A stretch of DNA of 64,000 nucleotides, taken from HLUCCA09 sp038745585 (lineage in GTDB: Bacteria; Pseudomonadota; Alphaproteobacteria; Rhodobacterales; Rhodobacteraceae). Made by a program: the position numbers and the translations under genes. Numbering within the stretch: position 1 is the first letter of the stretch; the number at the start of each line of letters is the position of its first letter. The stretch lies in the NCBI GenBank assembly GCA_038745585.1, contig JBCDLH010000004.1, forward strand, positions 62,001 through 126,000, in the 5' to 3' direction. The notes under the pieces are model-generated. The model was not told the DNA's origin. It ran no database searches and saw only the letters and a list, made by a program, of their open reading frames with translations. Shown here piece by piece: positions 25,818-34,016 of the stretch.

Positions 25818-26351
25818 ATGCTCAACCTTTCCCAGGCCCCACAGAACACCTACTGCGCCGACCGCGCCTGGTCCGACCAGTACATCCCTGAGATCCGCCG
25901 CCTTGTGGGGCCGCACCTTCTGAAGCCAGCGCCGGAGGACCTGGATACCAAACAGGCGACGGATCTCATGCTGCTCGATGCCCGCGACATGCGCCTGGCA
26001 GCGCGTGTGCGCCGCCCTGGCTACGCAGAGCGCTATCCCAACGAAATCACGATCCGCTCCCGCGCCACCTTCGGCGGAGAGACCGAGCTTGCCAAAATCG
26101 TCAACGGCAAGGGTGACTGGATGTTCTACGGACACGCCAGTGCCCGCGGCATGGCCATCGACCCCTGGTGGCTGATTGACCTCAGAGCCTTCCGCGCCGC
26201 TCTCATCCGCCGCTCAGACGTCCACGGCCTGCGCTACGGCGCACAGCAGAACCCTGACGGCACGCAGTTCGTATGGTTCGACCTGACGAGCTTCCCGGCT
26301 TATCCGCCACTCGTGGTGGCGCAGTCGGCAAGTGCTGTGATGGCGGCCTGA
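25818..26351 (+). CDS. Hypothetical protein, 177 aa
   Basis: I do not recognise the family. It is a mixed alpha/beta protein of 177 residues. Noticeable parts are KQATDLMLLDARDMRLAARV, FGGETELAKIVNGKGDWMFY and SARGMAIDPWWLIDLRAFRA, with several aromatic and acidic residues. The D-R-D/ARVRRPGY pattern and the central lysine resemble small nuclease-like or VRR-like proteins only weakly. It follows the 145-residue protein by 17 bp and belongs to the same transcript. Confidence 0.65.
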   Translation: MLNLSQAPQNTYCADRAWSDQYIPEIRRLVGPHLLKPAPEDLDTKQATDLMLLDARDMRLAARVRRPGYAERYPNEITIRSRATFGGETELAKIVNGKGDWMFYGHASARGMAIDPWWLIDLRAFRAALIRRSDVHGLRYGAQQNPDGTQFVWFDLTSFPAYPPLVVAQSASAVMAA

Positions 26352-26476
26352 CTGAAGCGAACCGGGTAACGTCGGCACACCCGCCCAGAGACGTTGCCAA
26401 ACGTGTTGTTGGATGCGCTTCGCTTTCGCTGTGATACTCTTCCCCAGCAAATCTCGAACAGACTGAGCGATGCGCC

Positions 26477-26863
26477 ATGACAAAGAAACCAAAGACCAGG
26501 CAAAAGCTTGAGGACATCTTGGCGTCGTGTTCAGAGGCTCTCTTCCCGGCGGAGATGGGTTCGGCTCCCGTGTCCATTGGAAGCCGCGCCTCCAACGGCG
26601 ACACGCCTCTCCACGTGATGGCATGGCGCATAGACACCCACGGCGCGCTTCAGCTTATTGATGCGGGAGCAGACGTGAATGCCGCCGGGGACATGTCAGA
26701 AACGCCTCTCCACATCGCGGTGCGTAAGAAGGATCTAACCGTTGTCGAAGCATTGCTTCGGGCGGGAGCAGATCCAGACCGGGTTTCTGAGTTAGGAAAC
26801 ACGCCTCGGAAATTCGCCGACGAGCTCGGCGGAGAGATGCGGCGACTATTTATCAAGGTTTAG
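26477..26863 (+). CDS. Ankyrin-repeat protein, 128 aa
   Basis: A small protein of 128 residues with about two and a half ankyrin repeats: GDTPLHVMAWRIDTHGALQL followed by IDAGADVNAAG, then ETPLHIAVRKKDLTVVEALL followed by RAGADPD, then a partial GNTPRKFADEL. Each shows the TPLH...A and L..AGADP(V)N marks. There is no signal peptide, so it is cytoplasmic. Ankyrin proteins mediate protein-protein contacts; the partner is unknown. It stands alone, 125 bp after the unknown operon. Confidence 0.85.
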   Translation: MTKKPKTRQKLEDILASCSEALFPAEMGSAPVSIGSRASNGDTPLHVMAWRIDTHGALQLIDAGADVNAAGDMSETPLHIAVRKKDLTVVEALLRAGADPDRVSELGNTPRKFADELGGEMRRLFIKV

Positions 26864-27364
26864 GATGGCGAAGCGCTTCAGCATCAGAGCGTATGCCAGT
26901 GGAGCCATCCTAGTGCTCTAGGAGTGACGCTCTGTTTCTACACAGCTCTGGATTTGGATGCTGATGAGGTGATCCGCGTCAGCACTAAGTTCGAGCCGCA
27001 GCCGGTGGTTGACATGACATCCGAGATGCAATGACCAATGCCGCGGCGGGGGGCACGTACAAAGCGCCCCCGCTGCGCCGTTAGTGGTTCTCAGGACTAG
27101 GACTAAGCTTGAATGAAGACGTTCGGCGGCGGCTCACTCATCCCTGCTGAGCGCTACCCCGTCGCCTTTGGCCACCTCGGCAGACTTGAGAAAGCGGATG
27201 CGCTCAGGCTCCGGTGCCTTAGGGATAGCTTTTGCCGCCGTGTGTTTTGCCCCGACACAAAGCACCGGATGGCCGCTTCGAGCCCATGTTGCCTAAGCGC
27301 GAAATATTGATAGAGCTAGGCACTCAAAGGGATTTCGGACCTGCAACACCGTCAGAAGCCTGAA
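26864..27364. other. Gene-free stretch with a strong GC hairpin
   Basis: No convincing gene is seen. An 11-bp stem (27042-27052 with 27067-27077, one G-T pair) encloses a 14-base loop at 27053-27066. It has no T run after it, so it is a weak terminator at best. A minus-strand frame of about 57 codons ending near 27133 is coherent but has no ATG. Confidence 0.45.
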
Positions 27365-27988
27365 ATGAACCGCGACTATTGGCAATCAGTGCTTGAACGG
27401 GAAGAGCAAGCGCGAGGCTATCACGAAGGCTTCAAACTATTATTCTGTCCATGGCATTTGATCGAGACCGCAGACACTGTGTTTCTCAGCTTGAATCCAG
27501 GAAGCGACCCGTCGGGTGAGTATATGCGGATCGCGTCCGACGAGCGAGGCAATTCCTATTTGGTCAGACGTGAAGCGAAGCACTCACCAATTGCTGAACA
27601 GTACCGTCGCCTTTGCGATTTCATCGAGAGGGATCCAGAAACGGTGCTCGCTGGCGCACTGATGCCGTTCCGCACATCTAACTGGCTAAGATCCCGGGAT
27701 AGAACCAATATCTCTGTCTCGCGCCCATTTTGGCAGAAAGCTTTCACGTGTGGAAGGGTGCATCAGGTATTCTGCATGGGGCGCGAGGTCGAGAACGAAG
27801 TTGTTGCTTTGACGGGTGCGGCAATCGAACGTGAGGTTCCCGCTAATTGGGGCAAGCTCTCAATTCGGCGCTACCGGGCGGAGAATGGCTTGTTGGTATA
27901 TGGGCTCTTACATTTCTCGACGTACAAGATGTTCAGCCGCCCCGAGTGCGTATCCGCACTTCAGGGGCTGTTAGACTCCTCTCGATGA
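27365..27988 (+). CDS. Uracil-DNA-glycosylase-like fold protein
   Basis: A 207-residue protein with marks of the uracil-DNA glycosylase superfamily: a first strand and loop ADTVFLSLNPGSDPSG (the L-N-P-G-x-x-P water-activating loop region), a central VHQVFCMGREVENEV strand, and LLVYGLLHFSTYKMF near the end, in the place of the H-P/S-S motif. Sequence identity to the classical enzymes is low, so activity on uracil is not certain; some relatives excise other bases or act in defence. The ATG at 27365 follows a weak purine run. It is a single gene with lower GC than the core genome. Confidence 0.6.
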   Translation: MNRDYWQSVLEREEQARGYHEGFKLLFCPWHLIETADTVFLSLNPGSDPSGEYMRIASDERGNSYLVRREAKHSPIAEQYRRLCDFIERDPETVLAGALMPFRTSNWLRSRDRTNISVSRPFWQKAFTCGRVHQVFCMGREVENEVVALTGAAIEREVPANWGKLSIRRYRAENGLLVYGLLHFSTYKMFSRPECVSALQGLLDSSR

Positions 27989-28341
27989 AGGCGGTGAGCA
28001 CAGGATGCACTTTCGAGGCGATTTGAATAATCGCCCTTGAATGGCCGGTCAGCGGAGTTCCTTACTCATTCGAAACGAACGACCGCTCCGTCCGCGTTTG
28101 GATGGTTGGACTAGGCAGCAGCGAAAGCACGGTATCGGATCGGGAATAATCGGCCTCTGTGAATGACCGCTCTGGCGATAAGCACTGCGCCGCAGCAACA
28201 TGTGTGCTGCACTAGCGAACGAATGCTGCGTCAGCGAAGTCTGAAAAGTGGATGACGGCATTGTCCCGCATTGCTGCCAGCATAGTTTGCCACGTCATAC
28301 GCTCCTCTCCCTATGCCGGACGCCGCAAGTATACTCCATGT
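27989..28341. other. Gene-free stretch
   Basis: No convincing gene is seen on either strand. The end near 28300-28341 probably holds the promoter of the nuclease remnant. Confidence 0.4.
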
Positions 28342-28996
28342 ATGGTTACACGTCTCATCGCTTCCGCCCTTCTCTGCATCGTCGCACTTCCCGGCCTCGC
28401 CAAAGTCCGAGTGATTGACGGCGATAGTCTTGAGCTCGACGGCGAGACCATGCGCATCAACGGCATCGACGCGCCGGAGGCAGGCCAGAAGTGCGCAACG
28501 CGTCGGGGCTCGGAGTGGCCGTGCGGTCGGGAAGCCGTCGCAGCGATGGCTGCGCTTGTCGAAGGCAAAGAGGTCGCGTGCGAGAAGCACGAGGAAGACG
28601 TCTATGGCAGGTGGATTGCAACTTGCGTCGCAGACGGTGTTGATGTCGGCGAAGCAATGGTACTCAGTGGCCACGCCTGGGCGTTTCTCCGCTTTTCGGA
28701 TGCCTACGAGCCGCAACAGGCCATCGCCGAATCAGCTCGGCATTTGGCAAGCTCCAACGCAGACCCCGTGGGACTTTCGCGAGGAACGATGGGGCCGAGC
28801 TACTGCCGGGATCCCAGAGGAAGCGCCGGAGGGGTGCCCGATCAAGGGAAACATCTCGGACAACGGCCACATCTACCACGCGCCTTGGTCGCCCTGGTAC
28901 AGCCGCACGCGCATCGACACTTCGAAAGGCGAGCGGTGGTTCTGCGACGAGGGTGAGGCTGTCGCTGCAGGATGGCGTGCGCCGAGGTGGTGGTGA
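28342..28996 (+). pseudogene. Frameshifted secreted thermonuclease (SNase family)
   Basis: The gene starts with a signal peptide (MVTRLIASALLCIVALPGLA) and the staphylococcal-nuclease core: VRVIDGDSLELDGETMRING, then IDAPE, YGRWIATC and GHAWAFLRFSDAYEPQQ. After IAESA the frame is lost near 28738. The expected continuation GIWQAPTQTPWDFREERW lies in the next frame and runs to 28996, ending in GWRAPRWW. A one-base insertion explains this. The catalytic core lies before the break, so a short active product cannot be ruled out, and a sequencing error is possible. Confidence 0.75.
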
Positions 28997-29079
28997 GGTC
29001 GGCGCACTCGCCTTGCCTCACTCGCAGTCTGCTAATTCCCGCAGGCAAGAATTCGTCTACGGGGAGGATTGGTGGGCGT

Positions 29080-29793
29080 CTAGGTAGCCTGGTCCAATCG
29101 GATCTTGCCATCGTTGAGAAAGACGCATCTGCTGAACGCAGACAGATCAACTGGGTTAGGGAGCCGTAGATCCGCGAGGCTGGGCATAGCCCTGCCACTC
29201 AAATCGAACGAGCGGTCGACCTGAGAGATCAACACGCACATCGCCTCGGTTTCCTTCGCGTACGCACAGAGCGACCTTACTTGGTGGTCCAGGCTTGGGT
29301 TCGAGCGCTTCTGGTCTAGGATCTGTAGATAATCGATGACGATAAGCGCGGGCTGGTTGTCGGTCCTGAGCCGTTGGGCGATGTGTTCCGCCGAAATCTC
29401 GTCCGACGTGTCGACCACCAGACGCTCCAGAACGGAAGCGGGTTCATAGCCAAGCGCGCCAAGCTGCTCTGCGACGTCACGCTCGTTGTAGTCGAGCGTG
29501 AAGAAATAGCCCTTGCGACACAGGCGGGACGCGTTCGCTGCCAGCTCAAGCCCTAAGAGAGTTTTGCCTTGTCCTGGTCTTGCTGTCACCAAGCAAAGGT
29601 CGCCGGGTTCTAGGGCGGCGAGCACTTGCTGGGCAGCGTCGTCCTTCCCGGATCGCGCAGAGAGGTGGCCCCAGTTCTGGTAGCCCTCCTGAACGGCAAC
29701 GCGGTCCAGTGCTTGGTGCAAAGCGACGCCAGTTTGCCGCGCGAGACGCTTGGCCTTTCGCTTCAATACATAAACCGGTGCAGAAAACAGCAC
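29080..29793 (-). CDS. DnaB-like RecA-fold ATPase, 237 aa
   Basis: A protein of 237 residues with a short basic N-terminus (VYVLKRKAKRLARQTGVALH) and then the RecA core of DnaB-type helicases: Walker A ARPGQGKT at 71-78, Walker B ALIVIDYLQ at 149-157, QVDRSFD and DLRLP (the region of DnaB motifs). It lacks the N-terminal DnaG-binding domain and is about half of a full DnaB, so it may be a loader, a decoy or a plasmid-type helicase. The GTG start at 29793 has GGGGAGG eight bases before. It is the last island gene, 366 bp from the tRNA. Confidence 0.75.
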   Translation of the reverse strand: MLFSAPVYVLKRKAKRLARQTGVALHQALDRVAVQEGYQNWGHLSARSGKDDAAQQVLAALEPGDLCLVTARPGQGKTLLGLELAANASRLCRKGYFFTLDYNERDVAEQLGALGYEPASVLERLVVDTSDEISAEHIAQRLRTDNQPALIVIDYLQILDQKRSNPSLDHQVRSLCAYAKETEAMCVLISQVDRSFDLSGRAMPSLADLRLPNPVDLSAFSRCVFLNDGKIRLDQAT

Positions 29794-30100
29794 GTGTCGT
29801 CCTCCCCTTCCGAGCTGTTCGCGCAGTCCCTCCTTATGCGTCGGCTCGAACGAGACAGGTTCAGACGAGTTTGCTCCGCATGTCGTGTGCTTCCCGGATG
29901 GAGGGTGGAGGCTTGAGCAAAGCCTGCGGTAACCGTGCATGAGGTTCTGGAGACGCACAAGGGAAAGTGTTGAGGCGACCGGGTGCTGTTCGAAGAAAAG
30001 AATCACGATGTGCAAGCGGCGCAGTTCGCGCAGTCGGCGCTCCGTTTGTAGGGGGCAACCCGATCAACAACCGGCTCGTCTAGGGTGTACTAAAGGGTGG

Positions 30101-30114
30101 ACCGACTTCAGCAC
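30101..30114 (+). repeat. Subterminal 14-bp repeat, right copy
   Basis: ACCGACTTCAGCAC is identical and in the same orientation as 2418-2431. It lies 45 bp inside attR. See the left copy for its possible role as an integrase arm site. Confidence 0.55.
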
Positions 30115-30158
30115 AGCCTGAAAATTTCAAATGAAAACAGTTATTTAACGGCTGAATT

Positions 30159-30174
30159 TGGTGCCCAGGAGAGG
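30159..30174 (-). repeat. attR: island right end in tRNA-Leu
   Basis: Sixteen bases identical to 2310-2325; here they form the 3' end of an intact tRNA gene (CCTCTCCTGGGCACCA on the minus strand). The island therefore lies at the 3' side of the tRNA and left it functional. Confidence 0.85.
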
Positions 30175-30245
30175 ACTCGAACCTCCACGTCCATACAGAC
30201 ACTAGCACCTGAAGCTAGCGCGTCTACCAGTTCCGCCACCTGGGC
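30159..30245 (-). tRNA. tRNA-Leu(CAG)
   Basis: An 87-base gene with encoded CCA. The acceptor stem GCCCAGG pairs with CCTGGGC. The anticodon stem CTAGC/GCTAG encloses the loop TTCAGGT, giving anticodon CAG. The long variable arm expected of class II leucine tRNAs is present, and the T arm contains GGTTCGAGTCC. Its 3' end serves as the integration site of the island. Confidence 0.97.
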
Positions 30246-30407
30246 AAAGTGTCGTGACGCGCGCTGGTACCGAGCGCAAGGGGACGTGTCAACGCTTTGT
30301 GGCGCCCGTTATCTGCGGCGTTGAGGAGACCGAAATTGCCGGACCAAAGGCGCAAGCTACCTCCGAGCGGGGTTGGCTGAACGCCCCACGTTTGGAGGAG
30401 GGAAGGC

Positions 30408-31406
30408 ATGTCCCGGCTTGTGACGATCTACGGCGGCTCCGGATTCGTTGGGCGCTACATCGCGCAACGGGCGGCCCATGCGGGCTGGCGCGTTCGCGTG
30501 GCGGTGCGGCGGACAGACGAGGCGCTCTTCGTGCGTACCTATGGCGTGGTCGGACAGGTCGAGCCTGTGCCGTGCAACATCCGAGACGAGGCGTCGGTCA
30601 AAGCTGCGAGCCAGGGTGCAGATGCGGTCGTCAACTGCGTGGGTGTTTTGGCACCCGAGGGACGCAACACATTTGAAGGGGTCCAGGCAGAGGGCGCGGC
30701 CCGGATCGCGCGGCTTGCCAAGGAAAATGGCGTGTCGCAGATGGTCCACATCTCGGCGATCGGGGCGGATGCCAATTCGGCCAGCGCCTATGCCAAGACG
30801 AAAGGGCGCGGCGAGGGGGCCGTGCTCGAACACATGCCGCGCGCTGTGATCCTGCGTCCCTCCATCGTCTTCGGGCCCGAAGACCAGTTCTTTAACCGCT
30901 TCGCGCGCATGGCGCGGAGCAGTCCGGTCCTTCCCATTGTGGGGGCGGCCACGCGGTTTCAGCCGGTCTATGTCGATGATGTGGCCGCCGCCGCCGAGCG
31001 CGCGCTCGAGGGCAAGGCCGCGCCCGGTATCTACGAACTCGGCGGGCCAGAGGTCAGCACGTTCCGGGAGCTGATGGTCGACATGCTTGGCGTGATCCAG
31101 CGGCGCCGGCTGATCGTCAACACACCGTTCTGGGCCGCACGCATCATGGGCTCGGGGTTCGACCTGCTCACGCGGCTGACATTCGGTGTGGTCAAAGGCC
31201 CCCTGACGCTCGATCAAGTGCGCAACCTCGCCAAAGACAACGTCGTTGCGCCCGACGCCAAGAGCCTCGTCGATCTGGGGATCGAGCCTGTCTCTCTTGC
31301 CGCGATCCTGCCGAGCTATCTGTGGCGTTTCCGCCCTTCCGGACAGTATGCGGCAACCAAAGCTTCGGCCCAGAATCTACACAGCAACCGCTCCAAGGAA
31401 GGCTGA
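30408..31406 (+). CDS. NDUFA9-like NAD(P)-binding protein
   Basis: A 332-residue member of the atypical short-chain dehydrogenase family that includes the complex I accessory subunit NDUFA9. The N-terminal Rossmann motif is YGGSGFVGRYIAQRAA; further marks are DAVVNCVGVLAPEGRNTF, VHISAIGAD and the active-site-like SAYAKTKGRGE, then VILRPSIVFGPED. Alphaproteobacteria commonly carry one copy; a role in respiratory complex I assembly is plausible but not proven here. It begins 163 bp from the tRNA, outside the island. The ATG follows GGAGGGAAGGC. Confidence 0.9.
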   Translation: MSRLVTIYGGSGFVGRYIAQRAAHAGWRVRVAVRRTDEALFVRTYGVVGQVEPVPCNIRDEASVKAASQGADAVVNCVGVLAPEGRNTFEGVQAEGAARIARLAKENGVSQMVHISAIGADANSASAYAKTKGRGEGAVLEHMPRAVILRPSIVFGPEDQFFNRFARMARSSPVLPIVGAATRFQPVYVDDVAAAAERALEGKAAPGIYELGGPEVSTFRELMVDMLGVIQRRRLIVNTPFWAARIMGSGFDLLTRLTFGVVKGPLTLDQVRNLAKDNVVAPDAKSLVDLGIEPVSLAAILPSYLWRFRPSGQYAATKASAQNLHSNRSKEG

Positions 31407-31414
31407 CGGACGGG

Positions 31415-32218
31415 TCAGGTATAGGCGATCCAGAGCAGAACTGCGCCTAGGACAACACGATAGACGACATACGGGGTAAAGCTGATCCGCGTCGCGAGCC
31501 GCATCATGATGGCGAGCGCCAGGAGTGCTGCGAGAAACGCAAAGGCGGCAGCAATCGTCGCGTCCCGCGCCAGCGCCACGTTTGCGTCGCCGATGACGTC
31601 GGCGCCCAAGAGTACACCGGAGGCCGCAATCGTTGGGATCGCCATCAGCATCGAGAGCCGCGCCGCGTCTACCCTGGCATAGCCCAGAAACCGGGCGCCA
31701 GTGATGCAGATACCCGCGCGCGATGTGCCGGGGATCAAGGCGAGGACTTGCCATAGCCCCAAGATCAGCGCGTGCTTGAGCGTCCAATGCTCGGCGTCGC
31801 GCGTCTGGTCGCGCTGCATGTCGGCGACGTAAAGTAGGATGCCAAAGCCGAACATCGTCCAGCCGATGACCGCTGTCGATCGCATCGCCGCGTCCCACTC
31901 CATGATGCTGATAATCAAACCGGCGATCACCACGGGCACCGTGGCGACTGCGAGGCAGAGCGCCAGAAATGCCGATTGCGTGTCGACCTTGCCGCGCAAA
32001 AGGCGCCCGGTGCCATGGAGGACGCGCCGCACATCGCCCCAAAAGTAGAGGATGACCGCCGCCAGCGTGCCCACATGGACAGCGACGTCAATCGTCAGAC
32101 CCTGGTCATCGAGTCCAGTGAGCTCGGGCAGGAGCACCAGATGGCCCGACGACGAGATCGGAAGAAACTCCGTCACCCCCTGAATCACGGCAACGAGGAG
32201 GAGGTGAAGAAGCGGCAT
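31415..32218 (-). CDS. uppP: Undecaprenyl-diphosphatase
   Basis: An integral membrane enzyme of 267 residues that recycles the undecaprenyl-diphosphate lipid carrier used for peptidoglycan. The BacA/UppP hallmarks are IQGVTEFLPISSSGHLVLL at the N-terminus (Glu, Ser and His of the active site) and LIPGTSRAGICITGARFLG in the second half, with about eight membrane helices. The ATG at 32218 gives the usual MPLLHLLLVAVIQG start; a GTG seven codons upstream is possible. It converges with the NDUFA9-like gene and is divergent from gltD. Confidence 0.95.
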   Translation of the reverse strand: MPLLHLLLVAVIQGVTEFLPISSSGHLVLLPELTGLDDQGLTIDVAVHVGTLAAVILYFWGDVRRVLHGTGRLLRGKVDTQSAFLALCLAVATVPVVIAGLIISIMEWDAAMRSTAVIGWTMFGFGILLYVADMQRDQTRDAEHWTLKHALILGLWQVLALIPGTSRAGICITGARFLGYARVDAARLSMLMAIPTIAASGVLLGADVIGDANVALARDATIAAAFAFLAALLALAIMMRLATRISFTPYVVYRVVLGAVLLWIAYT

Positions 32219-32278
32219 AGCATCCAACACTGACGACACCGGCGGTATAATACGGTCGCAGCGCCAACGAAATGTGGT

Positions 32279-32381
32279 ATTTAAGTCAGCATCCCTGACT
32301 TATAAATGTGTCCGCAATACCGCCGCCGGTTCATAGGTCCAGGCAATGCCGCGATTTAGGTCAGCAAAAGTGACTTTATTT
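32279..32381. promoter_or_regulatory. Two similar inverted repeats upstream of gltD
   Basis: ATTTAAGTCAG-CATCC-CTGACTTATAAAT (32279-32307) and ATTTAGGTCAG-CAAAA-GTGACTTTATTT (32354-32381) share ATTTA(A/G)GTCAGCA and TGACTT. Their start points are 75 bp apart, about seven DNA turns. The second lies 46 bp before the gltD ATG. They look like paired operators for a dimeric regulator; the regulator is unknown. Confidence 0.5.
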
Positions 32382-32427
32382 CGCGGAGCAGGTGCGTTAA
32401 CGGGGGCGCTCTGAAAGGGAGGAGCGC

Positions 32428-33867
32428 ATGTCGCAGAATCGCATGCTTCAGTTTGTGACTGTTGACAAAGAGATGCCCGAGAAGCGTCCGCCTGATCTGC
32501 GGCGTGCGGATTTCCGGGAAATCTATGGCGAGTATGCCCGTGCGAAGGCGTCGGAGCAATCCGGCCGCTGCAGTCAGTGCGGCGTGCCTTATTGTCAGTC
32601 CCACTGCCCGCTCCACAACAACATTCCCGACTGGCTGCGACTGACAGCCGAGGGCCGCCTGCGGGAGGCCTATGAGGTCAGCCAAGCGACCAATACGTTC
32701 CCAGAGATCTGCGGCCGCATCTGCCCGCAAGACCGGCTCTGCGAAGGCAATTGTGTCATCGAGCAATCGGGGCATGGGACGGTCACCATTGGCGCCGTCG
32801 AGAAATACATCACCGACACGGCTTGGGAGGAGGGCTGGGTCAAACCCATCGCTCCGCATCAAGAGCGTCCTGAAAGCGTCGGTATAATTGGCGCCGGGCC
32901 GGGCGGGCTCGCGGCGGCCGATACGCTCCGCCGACAGGGCATCCAAGTCACGGTGTATGACCGCTATGACCGGGCAGGGGGGCTACTCACCTACGGGATC
33001 CCCGGGTTCAAGCTCGAAAAAGCTGTCGTCATGCGCCGCAACGCGCAGCTTGAGGCGGGCGGTATCAAACTCCAGCTCAACTGCGATGTGGGCGTCGACC
33101 TCAGCTTTGAGGACATCCGCGCACAGCACAATGCTGTCGTGATCGCAACGGGCGTCTACAAAAGCCGCGAGCTCACCGCGCCCGGCGTCGGCGCCACGGG
33201 GGTCGTGCGCGCCATCGATTACCTCACCGTCTCGAACCGCAAAAGCTTTGGCGACATGGTGCCAGACTTCGACACTGGGGCGCTCAACGCCGAAGGACGC
33301 CGCGTCGTTGTCATCGGCGGGGGCGATACGGCTATGGATTGCGTCCGCACGGCGATCCGCCAGGGCGCCACCAGCGTGAAGTGTCTCTACCGCCGTGACC
33401 GGGCCAACATGCCCGGCTCGCAGCGCGAGGTCGCCAATGCCGAGGAGGAAGGCGTTCAGTTCGAATGGCTGACCGCCCCCAAGGGCTTTACGGACAACAA
33501 CGGAACGGTGACGGGCGTGATGGTGCAGCGCATGCGCCTTGGCGCGCCGGACGCGACCGGTCGACAAGCCCCCGAAGTCATCGAAGGCGCCGACTACATT
33601 GAAGAGGCAGACCTGGTGATCAAAGCGCTCGGCTTTGAACCAGAGGAGTTGCAAACGCTCTGGGGGCAGCCGGAACTCGAAGTGACGCGTTGGGGAACCG
33701 TTAAGGCAGATTTCCGCACGCACGCGACATCGCTCGACGGCGTCTATGCGGTGGGCGACATCGTTCGCGGCGCGTCCCTTGTCGTTTGGGCGATCCGCGA
33801 CGGGCGCGAGGCGGCCGAGGCGATCCTGCAGCGCTTTGCAGATCGCTCGGCAATGGCCGCGGAGTAG
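32428..33867 (+). CDS. gltD: Glutamate synthase small subunit
   Basis: The 479-residue electron-transfer subunit of NADPH-glutamate synthase feeds electrons from NADPH to GltB. The N-terminal cysteines for 4Fe-4S clusters are seen in GRCSQCGVPYCQSHCP and CGRICPQDRLCEGNC. The FAD-binding motif is GIIGAGPGGLAAADTL and the NADPH-binding motif VVVIGGGDTAMDCV. DGVYAVGDIVRGASLVVWAI near the end closes the FAD site. Length and motifs are normal. A GGGAGGAGCGC ribosome site precedes the ATG. It is separated from gltB by two GFA-family genes. Confidence 0.97.
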   Translation: MSQNRMLQFVTVDKEMPEKRPPDLRRADFREIYGEYARAKASEQSGRCSQCGVPYCQSHCPLHNNIPDWLRLTAEGRLREAYEVSQATNTFPEICGRICPQDRLCEGNCVIEQSGHGTVTIGAVEKYITDTAWEEGWVKPIAPHQERPESVGIIGAGPGGLAAADTLRRQGIQVTVYDRYDRAGGLLTYGIPGFKLEKAVVMRRNAQLEAGGIKLQLNCDVGVDLSFEDIRAQHNAVVIATGVYKSRELTAPGVGATGVVRAIDYLTVSNRKSFGDMVPDFDTGALNAEGRRVVVIGGGDTAMDCVRTAIRQGATSVKCLYRRDRANMPGSQREVANAEEEGVQFEWLTAPKGFTDNNGTVTGVMVQRMRLGAPDATGRQAPEVIEGADYIEEADLVIKALGFEPEELQTLWGQPELEVTRWGTVKADFRTHATSLDGVYAVGDIVRGASLVVWAIRDGREAAEAILQRFADRSAMAAE

Positions 33868-33944
33868 GTCGGCGACACGTCGATATAGTCTGTGTGTCCC
33901 TTTTGTGCGCCGCTGGCCCGCAAGCGCGGGGCGCATGGTTACAA

Positions 33945-33959
33945 GTCAGACGAGCTGAC
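33945..33959. promoter_or_regulatory. GTCAG-N5-CTGAC repeat before the GFA/gltB genes
   Basis: GTCAG-ACGAG-CTGAC has the same arms and five-base spacer as the repeat at 32285-32299 upstream of gltD. It lies in the 149-bp gap between gltD and the first GFA gene, 57 bp before the latter. It may let one regulator act on both parts of the cluster. Confidence 0.4.
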
Positions 33960-34016
33960 CCAGGACGTATGTTTGGCTGAAGATCCTGAGCGGTCGACAG
34001 TCACGGAGGACCAAGG

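Larger units (their letters stand above)
2310..30174. mobile_element. 27.8-kb island integrated at tRNA-Leu(CAG)
   Basis: The island is defined by the 16-bp direct repeats at 2310 and 30159 (27,849 bp from start to start), an intact P4-type integrase just inside the left repeat, and a 14-bp direct repeat inside each end (2418 and 30101). It carries a phage/satellite replication and particle-related block, a cobalamin-riboswitch-controlled transporter operon and mixed cargo with several broken genes. Insertion into the 3' end of a tRNA gene, which rebuilds that end, is typical of this integrase class. The blocks could have arrived in more than one event; no internal third copy of the repeat was noticed. 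Confidence 0.8.

Noticed and set aside
27113..27310. 65-codon plus-strand frame, and a minus-strand frame of about 57 codons without ATG
   Set aside because: Neither has a ribosome site or a recognisable motif; they may be fragments of lost genes.
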